A DNA stretch of 64,000 nucleotides from Hyphomicrobiales bacterium (GCA_021775755.1 JAJFHE010000039.1:1-64000), one strand, 5' to 3'; shown: positions 7,605 through 17,059, numbered from the stretch's first letter. Translations and numbers: made by a program. Notes: generated by a model from the letters alone, not told the origin.

Positions 7605-7760
7605 ACAAAGGTTTGGTACGGTCCGTATGCGGTGTTCGATCACGCCATTTTTACGGATGCTTCGGGTTTTGATTTCGCCGCGCGCTCCTATATAGACGGC
7701 AGGGCGATTGTGCGAATGCCCGCAAGAGGCTAAGCGCACGATCGGGACAGTTCAGGGGTG

Positions 7761-7798
7761 CTCGCCGCCCGCGCAGACCGCGCGGGAAGGCGAGGGAG
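7761..7798 (+). promoter_or_regulatory. Leader hairpin overlapping the antiporter ribosome binding site
   Basis: CTCGCC (7761-7766) pairs with GGCGAG (7789-7794) and CCCGCGC (7768-7774) with GCGCGGG (7780-7786), loop AGACC. The right arm runs into the Shine-Dalgarno sequence GAGGGAG (7792-7798), 8 bases before ATG 7806. Such a stem could mask ribosome binding. Confidence 0.5.
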
Positions 7799-7805
7799 CA
7801 ACTAC

Positions 7806-8795
7806 ATGGTCTATCTGGGCCTCCTCGCGGGCTTTGTGATTTTGCTTGTCAGCGGCGACCTGCTTGTGCGGGGGGCGGTGGCGCTTGCCGTGAAGCTCGG
7901 CATTCCGGCGATCATTATCGGCCTGACCGTGGTGGCGTTTGGAACCTCCGCACCCGAACTTGTCGTGTCGATCCGCGCCGCGACGACCGGTGCCACGGGC
8001 ATCGCCATCGGCAACATCGTCGGCAGCAACATCGCAAATGTCCTGCTGGTGCTCGGGCTGCCGGCGCTGATCAAGCCGACATGCTGCAATCATCCCTTTG
8101 TCGGCCGCAACACGTGCTATGTGGTCGGCGCAACGGTGCTCTTTGTACTGCTGTGTTTCCTTGGCCCCCTGCAAATGTGGCACGGGGCCATACTTTTTGG
8201 ATTGATCATTGCGTTTTTGCTGGAGTCCGCGCGCCGTTCAAAAGGCGGTCCGAGACCGGACGGCGGGGCGAAAGAATCCGACGTCGACGATCTGGACGGG
8301 GTATCGGGGCTGCCGCACACAAGCTCGATGATCGCGGTGTTCATCGTTGCCGGGCTGATCGGGCTGCCGTTCGGTGCGCAACTGATTGTCGACAATGCCA
8401 TCGGTATCGCGATGGCGTTCGGCATATCGCCGGCCGCCGTCGGCCTCACCATCGTTGCCCTCGGCACATCCCTGCCGGAGCTTGCGACGACCATGTCGGC
8501 GGCGCTGCGCGGTCACAGCGCGATCGCCATCGGCAATGTGCTCGGATCCAATCTCTTCAATATCCTCGCCATAATGGGCCTGACCGCGATCGTCACGCCG
8601 GTGCCGGTGCCCGAGGTCGTGCTGCGCTACGATGTCTGGATCATGCTGGCGGCAACGCTTGCCATCGTGCCCTTCGTCATCCGCCGCAGCTCCATTACGC
8701 GTGTGCCCGCAACCGGTTTTCTCATTGCCTATTGCGCCTATATCTTCTTCGTCTTCGTGCCCGGCCGCGAAATGACCGACCTGGTGCTGAACTGA
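7806..8795 (+). CDS. Calcium/sodium antiporter, CaCA family (YrbG-like)
   Basis: 329 aa inner-membrane cation exchanger. Two homologous halves each carry the alpha-repeat: TVVAFGTSAPELVVS with GNIVGSNIANV in the first, and TIVALGTSLPELATT with GNVLGSNLFNI in the second. The acidic residues in the PEL motifs form the ion-binding site in known family members. About ten membrane segments are visible, with a hydrophilic loop near residues 145-175. I chose ATG 7806 over GTG 7758 because of the GGGAG site just upstream and because the extra 16 residues are Arg-rich and atypical. A strong leader hairpin abuts the start. Confidence 0.9.
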   Translation: MVYLGLLAGFVILLVSGDLLVRGAVALAVKLGIPAIIIGLTVVAFGTSAPELVVSIRAATTGATGIAIGNIVGSNIANVLLVLGLPALIKPTCCNHPFVGRNTCYVVGATVLFVLLCFLGPLQMWHGAILFGLIIAFLLESARRSKGGPRPDGGAKESDVDDLDGVSGLPHTSSMIAVFIVAGLIGLPFGAQLIVDNAIGIAMAFGISPAAVGLTIVALGTSLPELATTMSAALRGHSAIAIGNVLGSNLFNILAIMGLTAIVTPVPVPEVVLRYDVWIMLAATLAIVPFVIRRSSITRVPATGFLIAYCAYIFFVFVPGREMTDLVLN

Positions 8796-8811
8796 GTGGA
8801 TACGGGGCGTG

Positions 8812-9612
8812 ATGCAAGCCGACGATCCAAACTCTCAAACCGGCGGGGACGCCGCAGGCGTCGCTCTGGTCACGGGCGGCGGGCGGCGCATCGGCCGGGC
8901 GCTGTCATTGGCTTTGGCGGGCGGTGGCTGGACGGTGGCGGTGCACTACAACGGCTCGGCCGCAGACGCGCAGCGCGTGGCGGATGAAATCGCCGCCAGC
9001 GGCGGTCGCGCGTCGGCGTTCGGCGGCGAACTGACCGAGGAAGAAACGCCGGACCGGCTCATGGACGCGGTCGGCGACAGGCTGGGGCCGGTCTCCTGTC
9101 TCGTCAACAACGCGGCGCGGTTTGACTACGACGAAGCGCTTACCATGACGGTTGAAGGGTGGGACCGGCATATGCAGGTCAACCTGCGGGCACCGGTGTT
9201 TCTCGCCCGTGCCATGGCAAAACGCCTGCCCGAAGACCAGACGGGCAACATCATCAACATTATCGATGAACGGGTGTGGAAGCAGGTGCCGACGCATTTC
9301 AGCTACGGCGTGAGTAAATCGGCGCTGTGGTCGGCAACCCGCATGCTGGCGCAATCCTTCGCGCCGCGCATCCGCGTCAACGCCGTCGGTCCCGGGCCGA
9401 CGCTTCAGGGCGTGCACCAGTCGCCTGAGGATTTCGCGCGGGAAAACAGTTCCATGCTGCTCGGCCACGGCACAAACCCTGAAGAAATCGCCCGCGCCGC
9501 ACAGTTCATTCTTGCATCGCCCGCCATGACGGGCCAAATGATCGCGCTTGACGGTGGCCAGCATCTGTTGTGGCAGACCCCGGACATGGACGGAGTGGAC
9601 GACAACGCCTAG
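8812..9612 (+). CDS. SDR oxidoreductase, FolM/pteridine reductase-like
   Basis: 266 aa short-chain dehydrogenase. The N-terminal nucleotide motif is TGGGRRIGR; an Arg in TGxxxRxG is characteristic of pteridine reductases and FolM (dihydromonapterin reductase). NNAARF and YGVSK (Tyr-x3-Lys catalytic pair) follow, with NAVGPGPTLQG in the substrate region. The gene is directly followed by folB, which makes a role in reducing dihydropterins or dihydrofolate likely. GTG 8809 immediately precedes ATG 8812; either could be the start. Confidence 0.75.
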   Translation: MQADDPNSQTGGDAAGVALVTGGGRRIGRALSLALAGGGWTVAVHYNGSAADAQRVADEIAASGGRASAFGGELTEEETPDRLMDAVGDRLGPVSCLVNNAARFDYDEALTMTVEGWDRHMQVNLRAPVFLARAMAKRLPEDQTGNIINIIDERVWKQVPTHFSYGVSKSALWSATRMLAQSFAPRIRVNAVGPGPTLQGVHQSPEDFARENSSMLLGHGTNPEEIARAAQFILASPAMTGQMIALDGGQHLLWQTPDMDGVDDNA

Positions 9613-9627
9613 GCGAGGAAGACAGAG

Positions 9628-10038
9628 ATGCCAAGTAATTCACCCGTGCCGCACGGCAAAATTGCCGATGGCCGCAGCTCCGTGCGCCACGTGTTCGTGC
9701 GCGACCTGGAACTGAAAACCCTTGTCGGCGTTCACGATCATGAAAAAATCGCGCCGCAGCGCGTCATTATCAATGTCGATCTCATGGTCAACGAAGACGC
9801 GCCCGTCGACGACGAGGTGTTCTCGACCGTTGTCGACTATGAGCGGGTGGTGAAGAAGATCAAGGAGATGCTCGGCGGCGGTCATGTGCATCTGCTCGAA
9901 ACACTGGCGGAGAATATTGCGGCGCGGTGCCTGGAAGATGAACGGGTGCACGGTGCGCGCGTGCGCATCGAAAAACCGGACGTTATGCCCGAGGCGGCAA
10001 GCGTCGGCATCGAGATCGAGCGGTTCCGCAATCCGTAA
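9628..10038 (+). CDS. folB: Dihydroneopterin aldolase
   Basis: 136 aa. Converts 7,8-dihydroneopterin to 6-hydroxymethyl-dihydropterin in folate synthesis. The conserved pattern is present: VRDLELKTLVGVHDHEK at the N-terminus, VDYERVV with the catalytic-site Tyr, HLLETLAENIA with the pterin-binding Glu, and RIEKPD with the active-site Lys near the C-terminus. It has a ~20-residue N-terminal extension. It follows the FolM-like gene by 15 bp, so they are probably one operon. folP and folK are not in the window. Confidence 0.88.
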   Translation: MPSNSPVPHGKIADGRSSVRHVFVRDLELKTLVGVHDHEKIAPQRVIINVDLMVNEDAPVDDEVFSTVVDYERVVKKIKEMLGGGHVHLLETLAENIAARCLEDERVHGARVRIEKPDVMPEAASVGIEIERFRNP

Positions 10039-10173
10039 CCGTGCACAGGCTGGCGGTTGCGACGCAACGTCACTGGTGTTCCGCATGCTGATCTGCTGAA
10101 TTGTCGCACGGAATCGCCTGTGCCGGAGCATTCTCCGCATCCGGCACATTTATTCGGGAACAAGGAGACTGAC

Positions 10174-10590
10174 ATGGCAGACGGCTTTGGAAAACTCATT
10201 GGCGCAGCGTTGCTCGGCGCGGCTGTGCCGACCGTTATTTCGATTTACTCCATCAACAATTTGTCCAAACAGATTGACGACATCGATGGCCGTGTGCCGA
10301 GCGTTGACGCGCTGGCGGGCGAACTCGTTTCAAAACACGGCGACACGTTACGCGGTGAAGCGGGGACGGCAGGACCTGCTGGGGCCGCTGGAGAAGCCGG
10401 TACGGCTGGTACGGCTGGTGCAGCCGGTGCGCAGGGTCCTCAGGGACCGCAAGGCGCGGCCGGTTCCGATGGCGCGGCCGGTGCCGATGGTGCGGCCGGT
10501 GCAGATGGCGCGCCCGGCGAGGCGCCCGACATGGGTGCGATCGTGGACGCGGTTGTGGAGCAGCTGCGCCAGGCTGGCCATATTCAGTAG
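10174..10590 (+). CDS. Collagen-like repeat protein with N-terminal hydrophobic segment
   Basis: 138 aa; ATG 10174 follows AAGGAG. Residues 8-28 are hydrophobic (LIGAALLGAAVPTVISIYS) and may anchor the protein. From about residue 65 to 112 there are some 16 consecutive Gly-x-x triplets, rich in GAA, GPQ, GAD and GPA, the collagen-like pattern found on some bacterial surface proteins. The C-terminus (MGAIVDAVVEQLRQAGHIQ) looks like a short helix that could trimerise the chain. Function unknown. It stands alone between folB and uvrC with a hairpin downstream. Confidence 0.7.
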   Translation: MADGFGKLIGAALLGAAVPTVISIYSINNLSKQIDDIDGRVPSVDALAGELVSKHGDTLRGEAGTAGPAGAAGEAGTAGTAGAAGAQGPQGPQGAAGSDGAAGADGAAGADGAPGEAPDMGAIVDAVVEQLRQAGHIQ

Positions 10591-10596
10591 GTTAGT

Positions 10597-10627
10597 GTGA
10601 GCCCGTAAGCTCACTTTCACGGGCTTT
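10597..10627 (+). terminator. Terminator-like structure with two alternative stems
   Basis: AGCCCGT (10600-10606) pairs with ACGGGCT (10619-10625), followed by only a short T run. A competing stem GTGAGC/GCTCAC (10597-10602 with 10609-10614) shares the left arm, so the two are mutually exclusive. It begins 7 bp after the collagen-like gene. Confidence 0.5.
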
Positions 10628-10686
10628 GCAAAAACTCTGCTTGCGCTGAAGGCTATCGTGCGGCCAGAATCGGTCGCACGAATCCC

Positions 10687-12612
10687 ATGTCAGACGCAGA
10701 CCAAAAAACGACGGACGGCAGCGATGGCCCTTCGACCCCGTGTGGTCCGGAGGTGATCAAGGCCGTCATGCGCTCGGCGCCCAACAGGCCCGGCGTCTAT
10801 CGCATGCTCGATGTTCAGGGCGACGTGCTCTATGTCGGCAAGGCGAAAAGCCTCAAAAAGCGCATCCAGAGCTATACCCGCCTGATGGGCCACACCAACC
10901 GCATTGCGCGCATGATTGCGTCGACGGCGGAAATGGAACTCATCACGACCGCCTCGGAGACAGAGGCGCTGCTGCTTGAAGCCAATCTCATCAAGAAGCT
11001 GAAGCCGCGCTTCAACATCAATTTCCGCGACGACAAGTCATTCCCCTATATCCTGATTTCGCGCGAGCATGAGATCGCGCAGGTCGTCAAACACCGCGGT
11101 GCGCGCAATCGCAAAGGCGAATATTTCGGACCGTTCGCGTCGGCGGGAGCGGTCAACCGGACGATCAATGCCCTGCAACGGGCGTTCCTGCTGCGATCCT
11201 GCTCGGATTCGGTTTATGAAAGCCGCACACGGCCCTGCCTGCTATTCCAGATCAAGCGCTGCAGCGCGCCGTGTACCGGCGAGATTGATGCGCCGGGCCA
11301 CGATGCGCTGGTGGGCGAGGCGTTGTCGTTTCTGAGCGGCAAGAGCGATGCCGTACGCGAGCACATGAGCGCGCTCATGGAGCGGGCGGCGGAAGCGCTC
11401 GATTTCGAGCAGGCCGCAATCTACCGCGACCGTATCGCCGCGCTCAGCCATGTACAGGGCCATCAGGGCATCAACCCGCACACGGTCGCGGAGGCGGACG
11501 TGTTTGCGGTGGCGCAGGAGGGCGGGCAGACCTGTGTGCAGGTCTTCTTCTTTCGCGCCGGCCAGAACTGGGGGAACCGAGCATATTTCCCACGCGCCGA
11601 CCGCTCGCACACCGAAGTGGACGTGCTCGATGCGTTTCTTGCGCAGTTTTACGATGACAAACCCTGCCCGAAACTTGTGCTGCTCAGCCACCCGGTGACA
11701 CAGCGCGCTCTTCTTGTCGAAGCGCTGACGGTCAAGACCGGCCGCAAGGTCACGATATCGGTGCCGCAGCGTGGCGAGAAACTTGAGCTGGTCCAGCACG
11801 CGGCGTCGAATGCCCGCGAAGCGCTTGGGCGGCGGATGGCTGAATCGGCATCGCAACTCAAACTGTTACAGGCACTGTCCGACCGGTTCGATCTCGATCA
11901 ACTGCCGCAACGCATCGAGGTCTACGACAACAGCCACATTCAGGGCGCCCATCCGGTCGGTGCGATGATCGTTGCGGGTCCAGAAGGATTTGAAAAATCC
12001 CAGTACCGGAAGTTCAACATTAAATCGCCCGATATTGCCGCCGGAGACGACTATGCGATGATGCGCGAAGTGCTGACGCGGCGGTTCTCGAGGCTGCTCA
12101 AGGAAGAAGGCCCGAAAAACGACGATGACGGCGGTGCCGAAACGTCCGGTACGCCGCCGTGGCCGGATTTGGTGCTGATAGATGGCGGTGCCGGGCAGTT
12201 GGGCGTTGCCGTGGAAACCTTGCAGGATCTCGGCATTGAGAGCCTGAAAGTTGTCGGCGTGGCGAAAGGTCCGGACCGGAATGCGGGGAGGGAACGCTTT
12301 TTTCTTCCCGGGAAATCTGATTTCATGCTCGAACCGCGCGACCCGGTGCTCTATTATCTGCAAAGGTTGCGCGATGAAGCACACCGGTTTGCCATCGGTT
12401 CGCACCGGGCGCGGCGGAAAAAGGCCATTGGTCTGTCGCCGCTCGATGAGATCGGCGGCATCGGTGCGACGCGTAAACGGGCGCTGCTCCGGCATTTCGG
12501 ATCGGCAAAGGCGGTCAGCCGGGCAAGCGTTCAGGATCTCGCGGCGGTTGAGGGTATAAGCGGTGCGCTGGCACGCACCATATACGAGCATTTCAACGAG
12601 GCTGCGCAGTGA
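10687..12612 (+). CDS. uvrC: Excinuclease ABC subunit C
   Basis: 641 aa. Makes the dual incision in nucleotide excision repair together with UvrA and UvrB. The N-terminal GIY-YIG nuclease domain ([20 protein letters not shown], residues ~38-57) is followed by the UvrB-binding UVR segment ([14 protein letters not shown], ~240), the RNase H-like second nuclease domain ([19 protein letters not shown], then [12 protein letters not shown]), and a C-terminal pair of helix-hairpin-helix motifs ([31 protein letters not shown]). Length is normal. The stop overlaps the pgsA start (GTGA), so the two are translationally coupled. Confidence 0.97.
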   Translation: MSDADQKTTDGSDGPSTPCGPEVIKAVMRSAPNRPGVYRMLDVQGDVLYVGKAKSLKKRIQSYTRLMGHTNRIARMIASTAEMELITTASETEALLLEANLIKKLKPRFNINFRDDKSFPYILISREHEIAQVVKHRGARNRKGEYFGPFASAGAVNRTINALQRAFLLRSCSDSVYESRTRPCLLFQIKRCSAPCTGEIDAPGHDALVGEALSFLSGKSDAVREHMSALMERAAEALDFEQAAIYRDRIAALSHVQGHQGINPHTVAEADVFAVAQEGGQTCVQVFFFRAGQNWGNRAYFPRADRSHTEVDVLDAFLAQFYDDKPCPKLVLLSHPVTQRALLVEALTVKTGRKVTISVPQRGEKLELVQHAASNAREALGRRMAESASQLKLLQALSDRFDLDQLPQRIEVYDNSHIQGAHPVGAMIVAGPEGFEKSQYRKFNIKSPDIAAGDDYAMMREVLTRRFSRLLKEEGPKNDDDGGAETSGTPPWPDLVLIDGGAGQLGVAVETLQDLGIESLKVVGVAKGPDRNAGRERFFLPGKSDFMLEPRDPVLYYLQRLRDEAHRFAIGSHRARRKKAIGLSPLDEIGGIGATRKRALLRHFGSAKAVSRASVQDLAAVEGISGALARTIYEHFNEAAQ

Positions 12613-13232
12613 CGCAAGCAACGAACCAGAACCTCAATCAGGACGGCAAGCCCCGGCGCGCGCGGGCAAGCTGGACGAATCTGCCCAACATCCTCACCTA
12701 CGGGCGCATTCTGGCGGTGCCGGCTGTTGTCTCGTGCTTTTACATGGAAGGCGACGTGGCGCGATGGCTGGCGCTGTCGATCTTCATTGTGGCCGCGCTA
12801 ACGGATTTTCTCGACGGGTATCTGGCGCGCGCGTGGTCGCAGCAGTCCTCGCTCGGCCGCATGCTCGATCCGATCGCCGACAAGCTGCTGGTGGCATCGA
12901 CGCTTCTCGTGCTGGCGTGGGACGGCACCATATGGGGCGTTCATCTGGTCGCCGCGGTTGTCATACTGTGCCGCGAAATCCTCGTATCGGGTCTGCGCGA
13001 GTTTCTCGCCGAGCTGCGCGTTTCCGTGCCGGTGAGCCAGCTTGCCAAATGGAAAACGGCCATCCAACTTGTGGCCATCGGATTTCTGATCGCGGGACCG
13101 GCGGGCGACAAGGTGTTCGACTATACCTCGACCATCGGTATAACCGGGCTGTGGGGGGCCGCGATCCTGACGATTTACACGGGCTATGACTATTTCCGTG
13201 CAGGTATCGCCCATCTCGTGGATGAGGACTGA
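12609..13232 (+). CDS. pgsA: CDP-diacylglycerol-glycerol-3-phosphate 3-phosphatidyltransferase
   Basis: 207 aa inner-membrane enzyme that makes phosphatidylglycerol phosphate, the first committed step to phosphatidylglycerol and cardiolipin. The CDP-alcohol phosphotransferase signature is complete: DGYLAR, then [13 protein letters not shown], giving the D-G-x2-A-R-x8-G-x3-D-x3-D pattern. N-terminal [10 protein letters not shown] is also typical. About five membrane segments. The start is a GTG overlapping the uvrC stop; the stop shares a base with the moaD ATG (TGATG). Confidence 0.93.
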   Translation: MTQATNQNLNQDGKPRRARASWTNLPNILTYGRILAVPAVVSCFYMEGDVARWLALSIFIVAALTDFLDGYLARAWSQQSSLGRMLDPIADKLLVASTLLVLAWDGTIWGVHLVAAVVILCREILVSGLREFLAELRVSVPVSQLAKWKTAIQLVAIGFLIAGPAGDKVFDYTSTIGITGLWGAAILTIYTGYDYFRAGIAHLVDED

Positions 13233-13483
13233 TGAAAATCCTGTATTTTGCCTGGGTGCGCCAGAAGGCGGGCAAATCGGAAGAAGACCGCGAGCCGCCG
13301 GCCGGCGTCGACACGGTTTCCGACCTCATTGCATGGCTCAGGGGCCAGGGGCCGGAATACGAGTTCGCCTTTGAAGACCTGGATACGATCCGCGCCGCCG
13401 TCGACCAGACGCACGCGCCGCTCGACGCCTCCATTCTCGGCGCCCGCGAGGTTGCCTTTTTTCCGCCGGTGACCGGCGGGTAG
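13232..13483 (+). CDS. moaD: Molybdopterin synthase small subunit MoaD
   Basis: 83 aa ubiquitin-fold protein that donates sulfur to precursor Z in molybdopterin synthesis. It starts [14 protein letters not shown] and ends in the essential Gly-Gly tail (FPPVTGG). In related genomes the order uvrC-pgsA-moaD-moaE is common; here moaE is absent and an SDR gene follows after 56 bp. The large molybdopterin oxidoreductase at 61493 shows that the organism uses this cofactor, so moaE should be elsewhere. Confidence 0.9.
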   Translation: MKILYFAWVRQKAGKSEEDREPPAGVDTVSDLIAWLRGQGPEYEFAFEDLDTIRAAVDQTHAPLDASILGAREVAFFPPVTGG

Positions 13484-13539
13484 TTCTCTCTACATTCTGT
13501 TGTCATCAATTGCCGCGGACGCGTCCGCTGGAGGTGGAG

Positions 13540-14304
13540 ATGGGACGTCTTGAAGGCCTGACCGCGCTGGTTACGGGTGCGGCATCGGGGTTTGGCGAGG
13601 GTATCGTCAGGGCGTTCGCCGCGGAAGGAGCCGCAGTCGTTGTTGCAGACATTGCCGCAGACGGCGCAAAACGGGTGGCCGACAGCTTGTGCGAGACGGG
13701 CGCCAAAGCGGCGCCCTTCGAAACAGACGTCACGGACCCGGCAAGTCTGGAGGCTGCCGTCGCGTTCTGTGACGCGCAGTTTGGCGGTCTGACCACGCTG
13801 GTGGCGAATGCTGGCGTCGGCCAGCGTCCATTGGCGGTTGCCGATACGGAGGTGGAAACGTTGCGCCGTCAGTTCGAGGTCAATTCCGTTGGCGTGTTTC
13901 AATCCTGCAAGGCAGCGCTTCCCGCCCTTCGCCGCGGCACAAACGCATCGATCCTGATTACCGTTTCAGGCATCGCGCTTGTGCCGCGGCCGCAGCTCTA
14001 TGGCTACGGCATGTCGAAAGCGGCGGCCGCCTATCTCATGAAATCACTGGCGCTGGAGCTTGCACCGGAAAAGATCAGGGTCAACGGCCTGTTTCCCGCG
14101 GTCGGCGACACGCCGATGCTTGCAGAGTTCGCCGGCGGCGAACGCACCGACAGCGCGGTTGAGGCCTTTACCAGCGCATTGCCCCTCGGCCGGCTGATCA
14201 CGGCCGACGATGTCGGGCAGGCAGCCGTGTTCCTTTCATCCCCCGCCGAAGCGGGAGCGATGACCGGGTGTGCTCTGCCGGTCGATGCCGGGCGCTGCCT
14301 CTAA
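13540..14304 (+). CDS. SDR family oxidoreductase
   Basis: 254 aa classical short-chain dehydrogenase. NAD(P)-binding TGAASGFGEG near residue 13, NAGVG near 88, a Ser in ITVSGIAL and the catalytic YGYGMSK. The Asp in VVVADIA after the second strand suggests NAD(H) preference. I chose ATG 13540, preceded by GGAGG, over TTG 13510. The substrate cannot be inferred. Occupies the position usually held by moaE. Confidence 0.85.
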   Translation: MGRLEGLTALVTGAASGFGEGIVRAFAAEGAAVVVADIAADGAKRVADSLCETGAKAAPFETDVTDPASLEAAVAFCDAQFGGLTTLVANAGVGQRPLAVADTEVETLRRQFEVNSVGVFQSCKAALPALRRGTNASILITVSGIALVPRPQLYGYGMSKAAAAYLMKSLALELAPEKIRVNGLFPAVGDTPMLAEFAGGERTDSAVEAFTSALPLGRLITADDVGQAAVFLSSPAEAGAMTGCALPVDAGRCL

Positions 14305-14311
14305 CCTACCC

Positions 14312-15946
14312 CTAGTTCAAGACCCTGCGCGATGCGGCGAGCGCCTCGGAGAGGGGCACGTCGCGTCCATAGACATCGGCGCGGAAGTGAGCGCTCATGT
14401 CCTTGTTCACAAATGACGTCAGATAGGTGATGTGGACCGGGATGGGTTCCTGTAATCCGACAACCAGCTTTTCAACCTGGGCAAAACTGGCGTCGATGCG
14501 CGAGCGGTCCCAGCCTTGGCCAGACAACAGGACTTCAGCCAACTGATCGGGGTTCTGAACTCGAATGCAGCCGTGCGAGAAGGCACGTGTCGGCCGCGAA
14601 AACAGCGACTTTGCCGGCGTGTCGTGGATGTAGATATTGAACTCGTTCGGGAACATAAACTTGACCCGGCCCAGCGCGTTGGAGGGACCGGGATCCTGGC
14701 GCAGCCGGAAGGGGAAGTTGTTGCGGCCGTAGGACGACCAGTTCACCGTATAGGGGTTCACTTCGCCGCCGCCCGACAGGACACGGATGTTCTGGTGCTG
14801 AAGCGCGCCCGGATTGTCGATCAGATCGGGTAAGAGCTCGTTGACGGCAATGGAGCGCGGCACGTTCCAGTAGGGATTGAAGACGATGTACTTCATTTCC
14901 TTGGTGAAGACGGGCGTGCGAAAGAACGGCTTGCCCACCACGACCAGGGCGGTATGGATCGTCTTGCCGTTCTGCACCACCTTCAGGAACTGATCGGCGA
15001 GATTGACGAAGACATAGAACTCGCCGAAATCGGCCGGCAGCCAGCGCCGCCGTTCCATATTGAGCTCAAGCGAGACGATGCGGTCCCCCACCGGCGTGTT
15101 GATGGCCGCAAGCGTCGCGGGTCCGACAACACCGTCCTTGGCGAGGCCATGGCGGTACTGGAACCACTGCACGGCCTTGATGATGTGGCCTTCATAAACG
15201 GTTCCCTCGTGGGCGCCCTCGGGAAGGTCACCCATCTCCATAAGGCGGGTGCGCAGTATGGCGACGCGGGGGTCGTCCATGCCCGGTTTGAGAACCTCGC
15301 CCTCGGGTACATTGGTCCAGCCACCGGCGGCGGCCACTCCGCGATACTCGGCGAGTTTTGCACGCAGGCGCGCGTAACGTGCGCTCTGCGGTGCGAGAGA
15401 TTCCATATATGGAATGATGTCGTCGGCGGCTTCGGCGCCGTTGAGCAGCGTCGCGGCGCCCAGGCTTTGAGGATATATGTGCAGTTCGCGGTTGAACGAA
15501 CTGGGCTCCACCCGGCCGGCGTTCAGGTCCTGCGCCAGATCGATAAAGGCACGCGACATCAACAGATCGAGTTCAGCCAGAACTTTCGGATCCGACGCGC
15601 CAATACGCGAGTTGATCTCGTCCTGCCAGTAATCGGAGGAAACGAGGCCGTGTTCGGGCGCGCGTCCAATAAACTCCAGAAGCTTTTTGCCCTTAGTCTT
15701 CGGTCCCGTGTCGCGGACCCAGATCGGTTTGAAACTGCGATTCTCGTAGTAGATGAAGACATCGATCAAGCGACCGTCCTCATCATCCGTGCCGATCGTC
15801 GACTGCCCGCCTTCGATCATCGCGCGCATTGCCGCACCGACCGCTTCGTTGTTGGCTGCCGATGCATGCTGTATCTGCAGGGCCATTGCGACAAAGGTCA
15901 GGGCCAGCGCGTAACACAGTTTTGGGATCACTCTGTTTGCGAGCAT
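14312..15946 (-). CDS. L,D-transpeptidase, YcbB type
   Basis: 544 aa exported enzyme that makes 3-3 cross-links in peptidoglycan. I chose the ATG at 15946, which has GGAG upstream on the minus strand and gives a signal peptide (LALTFVAMALQIQHASA). The layout is that of YcbB/LdtD: an N-terminal domain (YYENRSFKPIWV), a PG_binding_1 segment (KAVQWFQYRHGLAKDGVVG), and a YkuD domain with KYIVFNPYWNVPRSIA and the catalytic HGCIRVQNPDQLA. Convergent with the SDR gene; the stops are 7 bp apart. Confidence 0.92.
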   Translation of the reverse strand: MLANRVIPKLCYALALTFVAMALQIQHASAANNEAVGAAMRAMIEGGQSTIGTDDEDGRLIDVFIYYENRSFKPIWVRDTGPKTKGKKLLEFIGRAPEHGLVSSDYWQDEINSRIGASDPKVLAELDLLMSRAFIDLAQDLNAGRVEPSSFNRELHIYPQSLGAATLLNGAEAADDIIPYMESLAPQSARYARLRAKLAEYRGVAAAGGWTNVPEGEVLKPGMDDPRVAILRTRLMEMGDLPEGAHEGTVYEGHIIKAVQWFQYRHGLAKDGVVGPATLAAINTPVGDRIVSLELNMERRRWLPADFGEFYVFVNLADQFLKVVQNGKTIHTALVVVGKPFFRTPVFTKEMKYIVFNPYWNVPRSIAVNELLPDLIDNPGALQHQNIRVLSGGGEVNPYTVNWSSYGRNNFPFRLRQDPGPSNALGRVKFMFPNEFNIYIHDTPAKSLFSRPTRAFSHGCIRVQNPDQLAEVLLSGQGWDRSRIDASFAQVEKLVVGLQEPIPVHITYLTSFVNKDMSAHFRADVYGRDVPLSEALAASRRVLN

Positions 15947-16077
15947 TGCTTCATTTCTCCACCGGTGATGATTCGACCTAAACTTAGCCACTTTTCGTGC
16001 CGTAACAAGTCTCAACGCGCGAGGTCGTGATCGCGCGCCTGCTTCAGTGCAAGAAAAGGTATATGGCGAAGAGGGGC

Positions 16078-16110
16078 GAAAAAAGACGCCCCGGAAATGC
16101 TCCGGGGCGT
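16078..16110 (-). terminator. Intrinsic terminator of ilvE
   Basis: Perfect 10-bp stem ACGCCCCGGA/TCCGGGGCGT (16086-16095 with 16101-16110), 5-nt loop, followed on the minus strand by CTTTTTTCG. Lies 44 bp beyond the leftward ilvE stop. Confidence 0.88.
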
Positions 16111-16153
16111 TCAGTTCGTCTTGGGAGGTTGATTTGACGGCGCAACCGCGCGA

Positions 16154-17059
16154 TCACACAGCGACGGCTGCCTCCGGCGTCTTGGCGGGTTGAACCTCCG
16201 CCATATAGTCATCTGCAAGCAGTTTCGTGATCTCGCCGGGTGCGAAGCGATATGGCCCGATCTCGGAGACCGGCGTCACTTCGGCAGCGGTTCCGACGAT
16301 GAAGCACTGCTCGAAGCCTTCCATTTCTTCCGGCATGATCGCCCTTTCCACCACCTTGAGCTGGCGCTTGCGGGCAAGACCAATCACCGTGCGCCGGGTG
16401 ATGCCGTCGAGGAAACAGTCGGGCGTTGGCGTGTGCAGCGTGCCTACGTTATCAATGAAAAAGACATTCGCCCCGGTCGCCTCGGCGATCAGTCCGCGGT
16501 AATCGTACATAAGCGCGTCGGCATAACCCTTACGTTCGGCGGCGTGCTTCGACAGCGTGCAGATCATGTAGAGCCCGGCGGCCTTGGCATCGCAGGGAAT
16601 GGTTTGCGGATCTGGCCGGCGCCACTCGGATACGTCGAGTTTGATGCCCTTCAGACGCTCTTCCGGGTCGAAATAGGACGGCCATTCCCACACCGCTATC
16701 GCAACGTTTATCTTTGTCGTCTGGGCGGATACGCCCATCATTTCAGAACCGCGCCATGCCACCGGACGCACATAGGCGTCCTGATAGCCCTGCGCCGTGA
16801 GTGCCGCGCGGCAGGCGTCGTCGATCTCGTCGACCGTGTAGGGGATTTCCATATCCATGCGGCTGGCGGAATGGAACAGCCGCTCGGTATGCTCGCGCAG
16901 TTTGAAAATCTCGCCGCCATAGGCACGTTCGCCCTCGAACACGGAGCTTGCGTAATGCAGCGCGTGCGACAGGACGTGGAGCTTGGCATCGCTCCACGGA
17001 ACGAGGTCGCCATTGTACCAGATGACGCCTTCGCGCTGGTCATAGGGTTGGCCGGCCAT
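16154..17059 (-). CDS. ilvE: Branched-chain amino acid aminotransferase
   Basis: 301 aa PLP-dependent class IV aminotransferase, catalysing the last step of Leu, Ile and Val synthesis. YNGDLVPWSDAKLHVLSHALHY at the N-terminus, VFEGERAYGG, and the class IV signature region EATGANVFFIDNVGTLHTP. The PLP-binding lysine lies in LSKHAAERKGYADALM. TPDCFLDGITRRTVI completes the family pattern. Transcribed away from a MarR-family gene, an arrangement common in Hyphomicrobiales. Confidence 0.93.
   Translation of the reverse strand: MAGQPYDQREGVIWYNGDLVPWSDAKLHVLSHALHYASSVFEGERAYGGEIFKLREHTERLFHSASRMDMEIPYTVDEIDDACRAALTAQGYQDAYVRPVAWRGSEMMGVSAQTTKINVAIAVWEWPSYFDPEERLKGIKLDVSEWRRPDPQTIPCDAKAAGLYMICTLSKHAAERKGYADALMYDYRGLIAEATGANVFFIDNVGTLHTPTPDCFLDGITRRTVIGLARKRQLKVVERAIMPEEMEGFEQCFIVGTAAEVTPVSEIGPYRFAPGEITKLLADDYMAEVQPAKTPEAAVAV

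Noticed and set aside
12609-13232. Alternative frame at 12563-13189 over pgsA
   Set aside because: Overlaps the complete CDP-alcohol phosphotransferase frame and encodes an Arg-rich sequence with no motif.
14954-16030. Plus-strand frame of 358 codons opposite the L,D-transpeptidase
   Set aside because: The minus strand encodes a complete YkuD-family enzyme with all motifs; the plus frame is its shadow.
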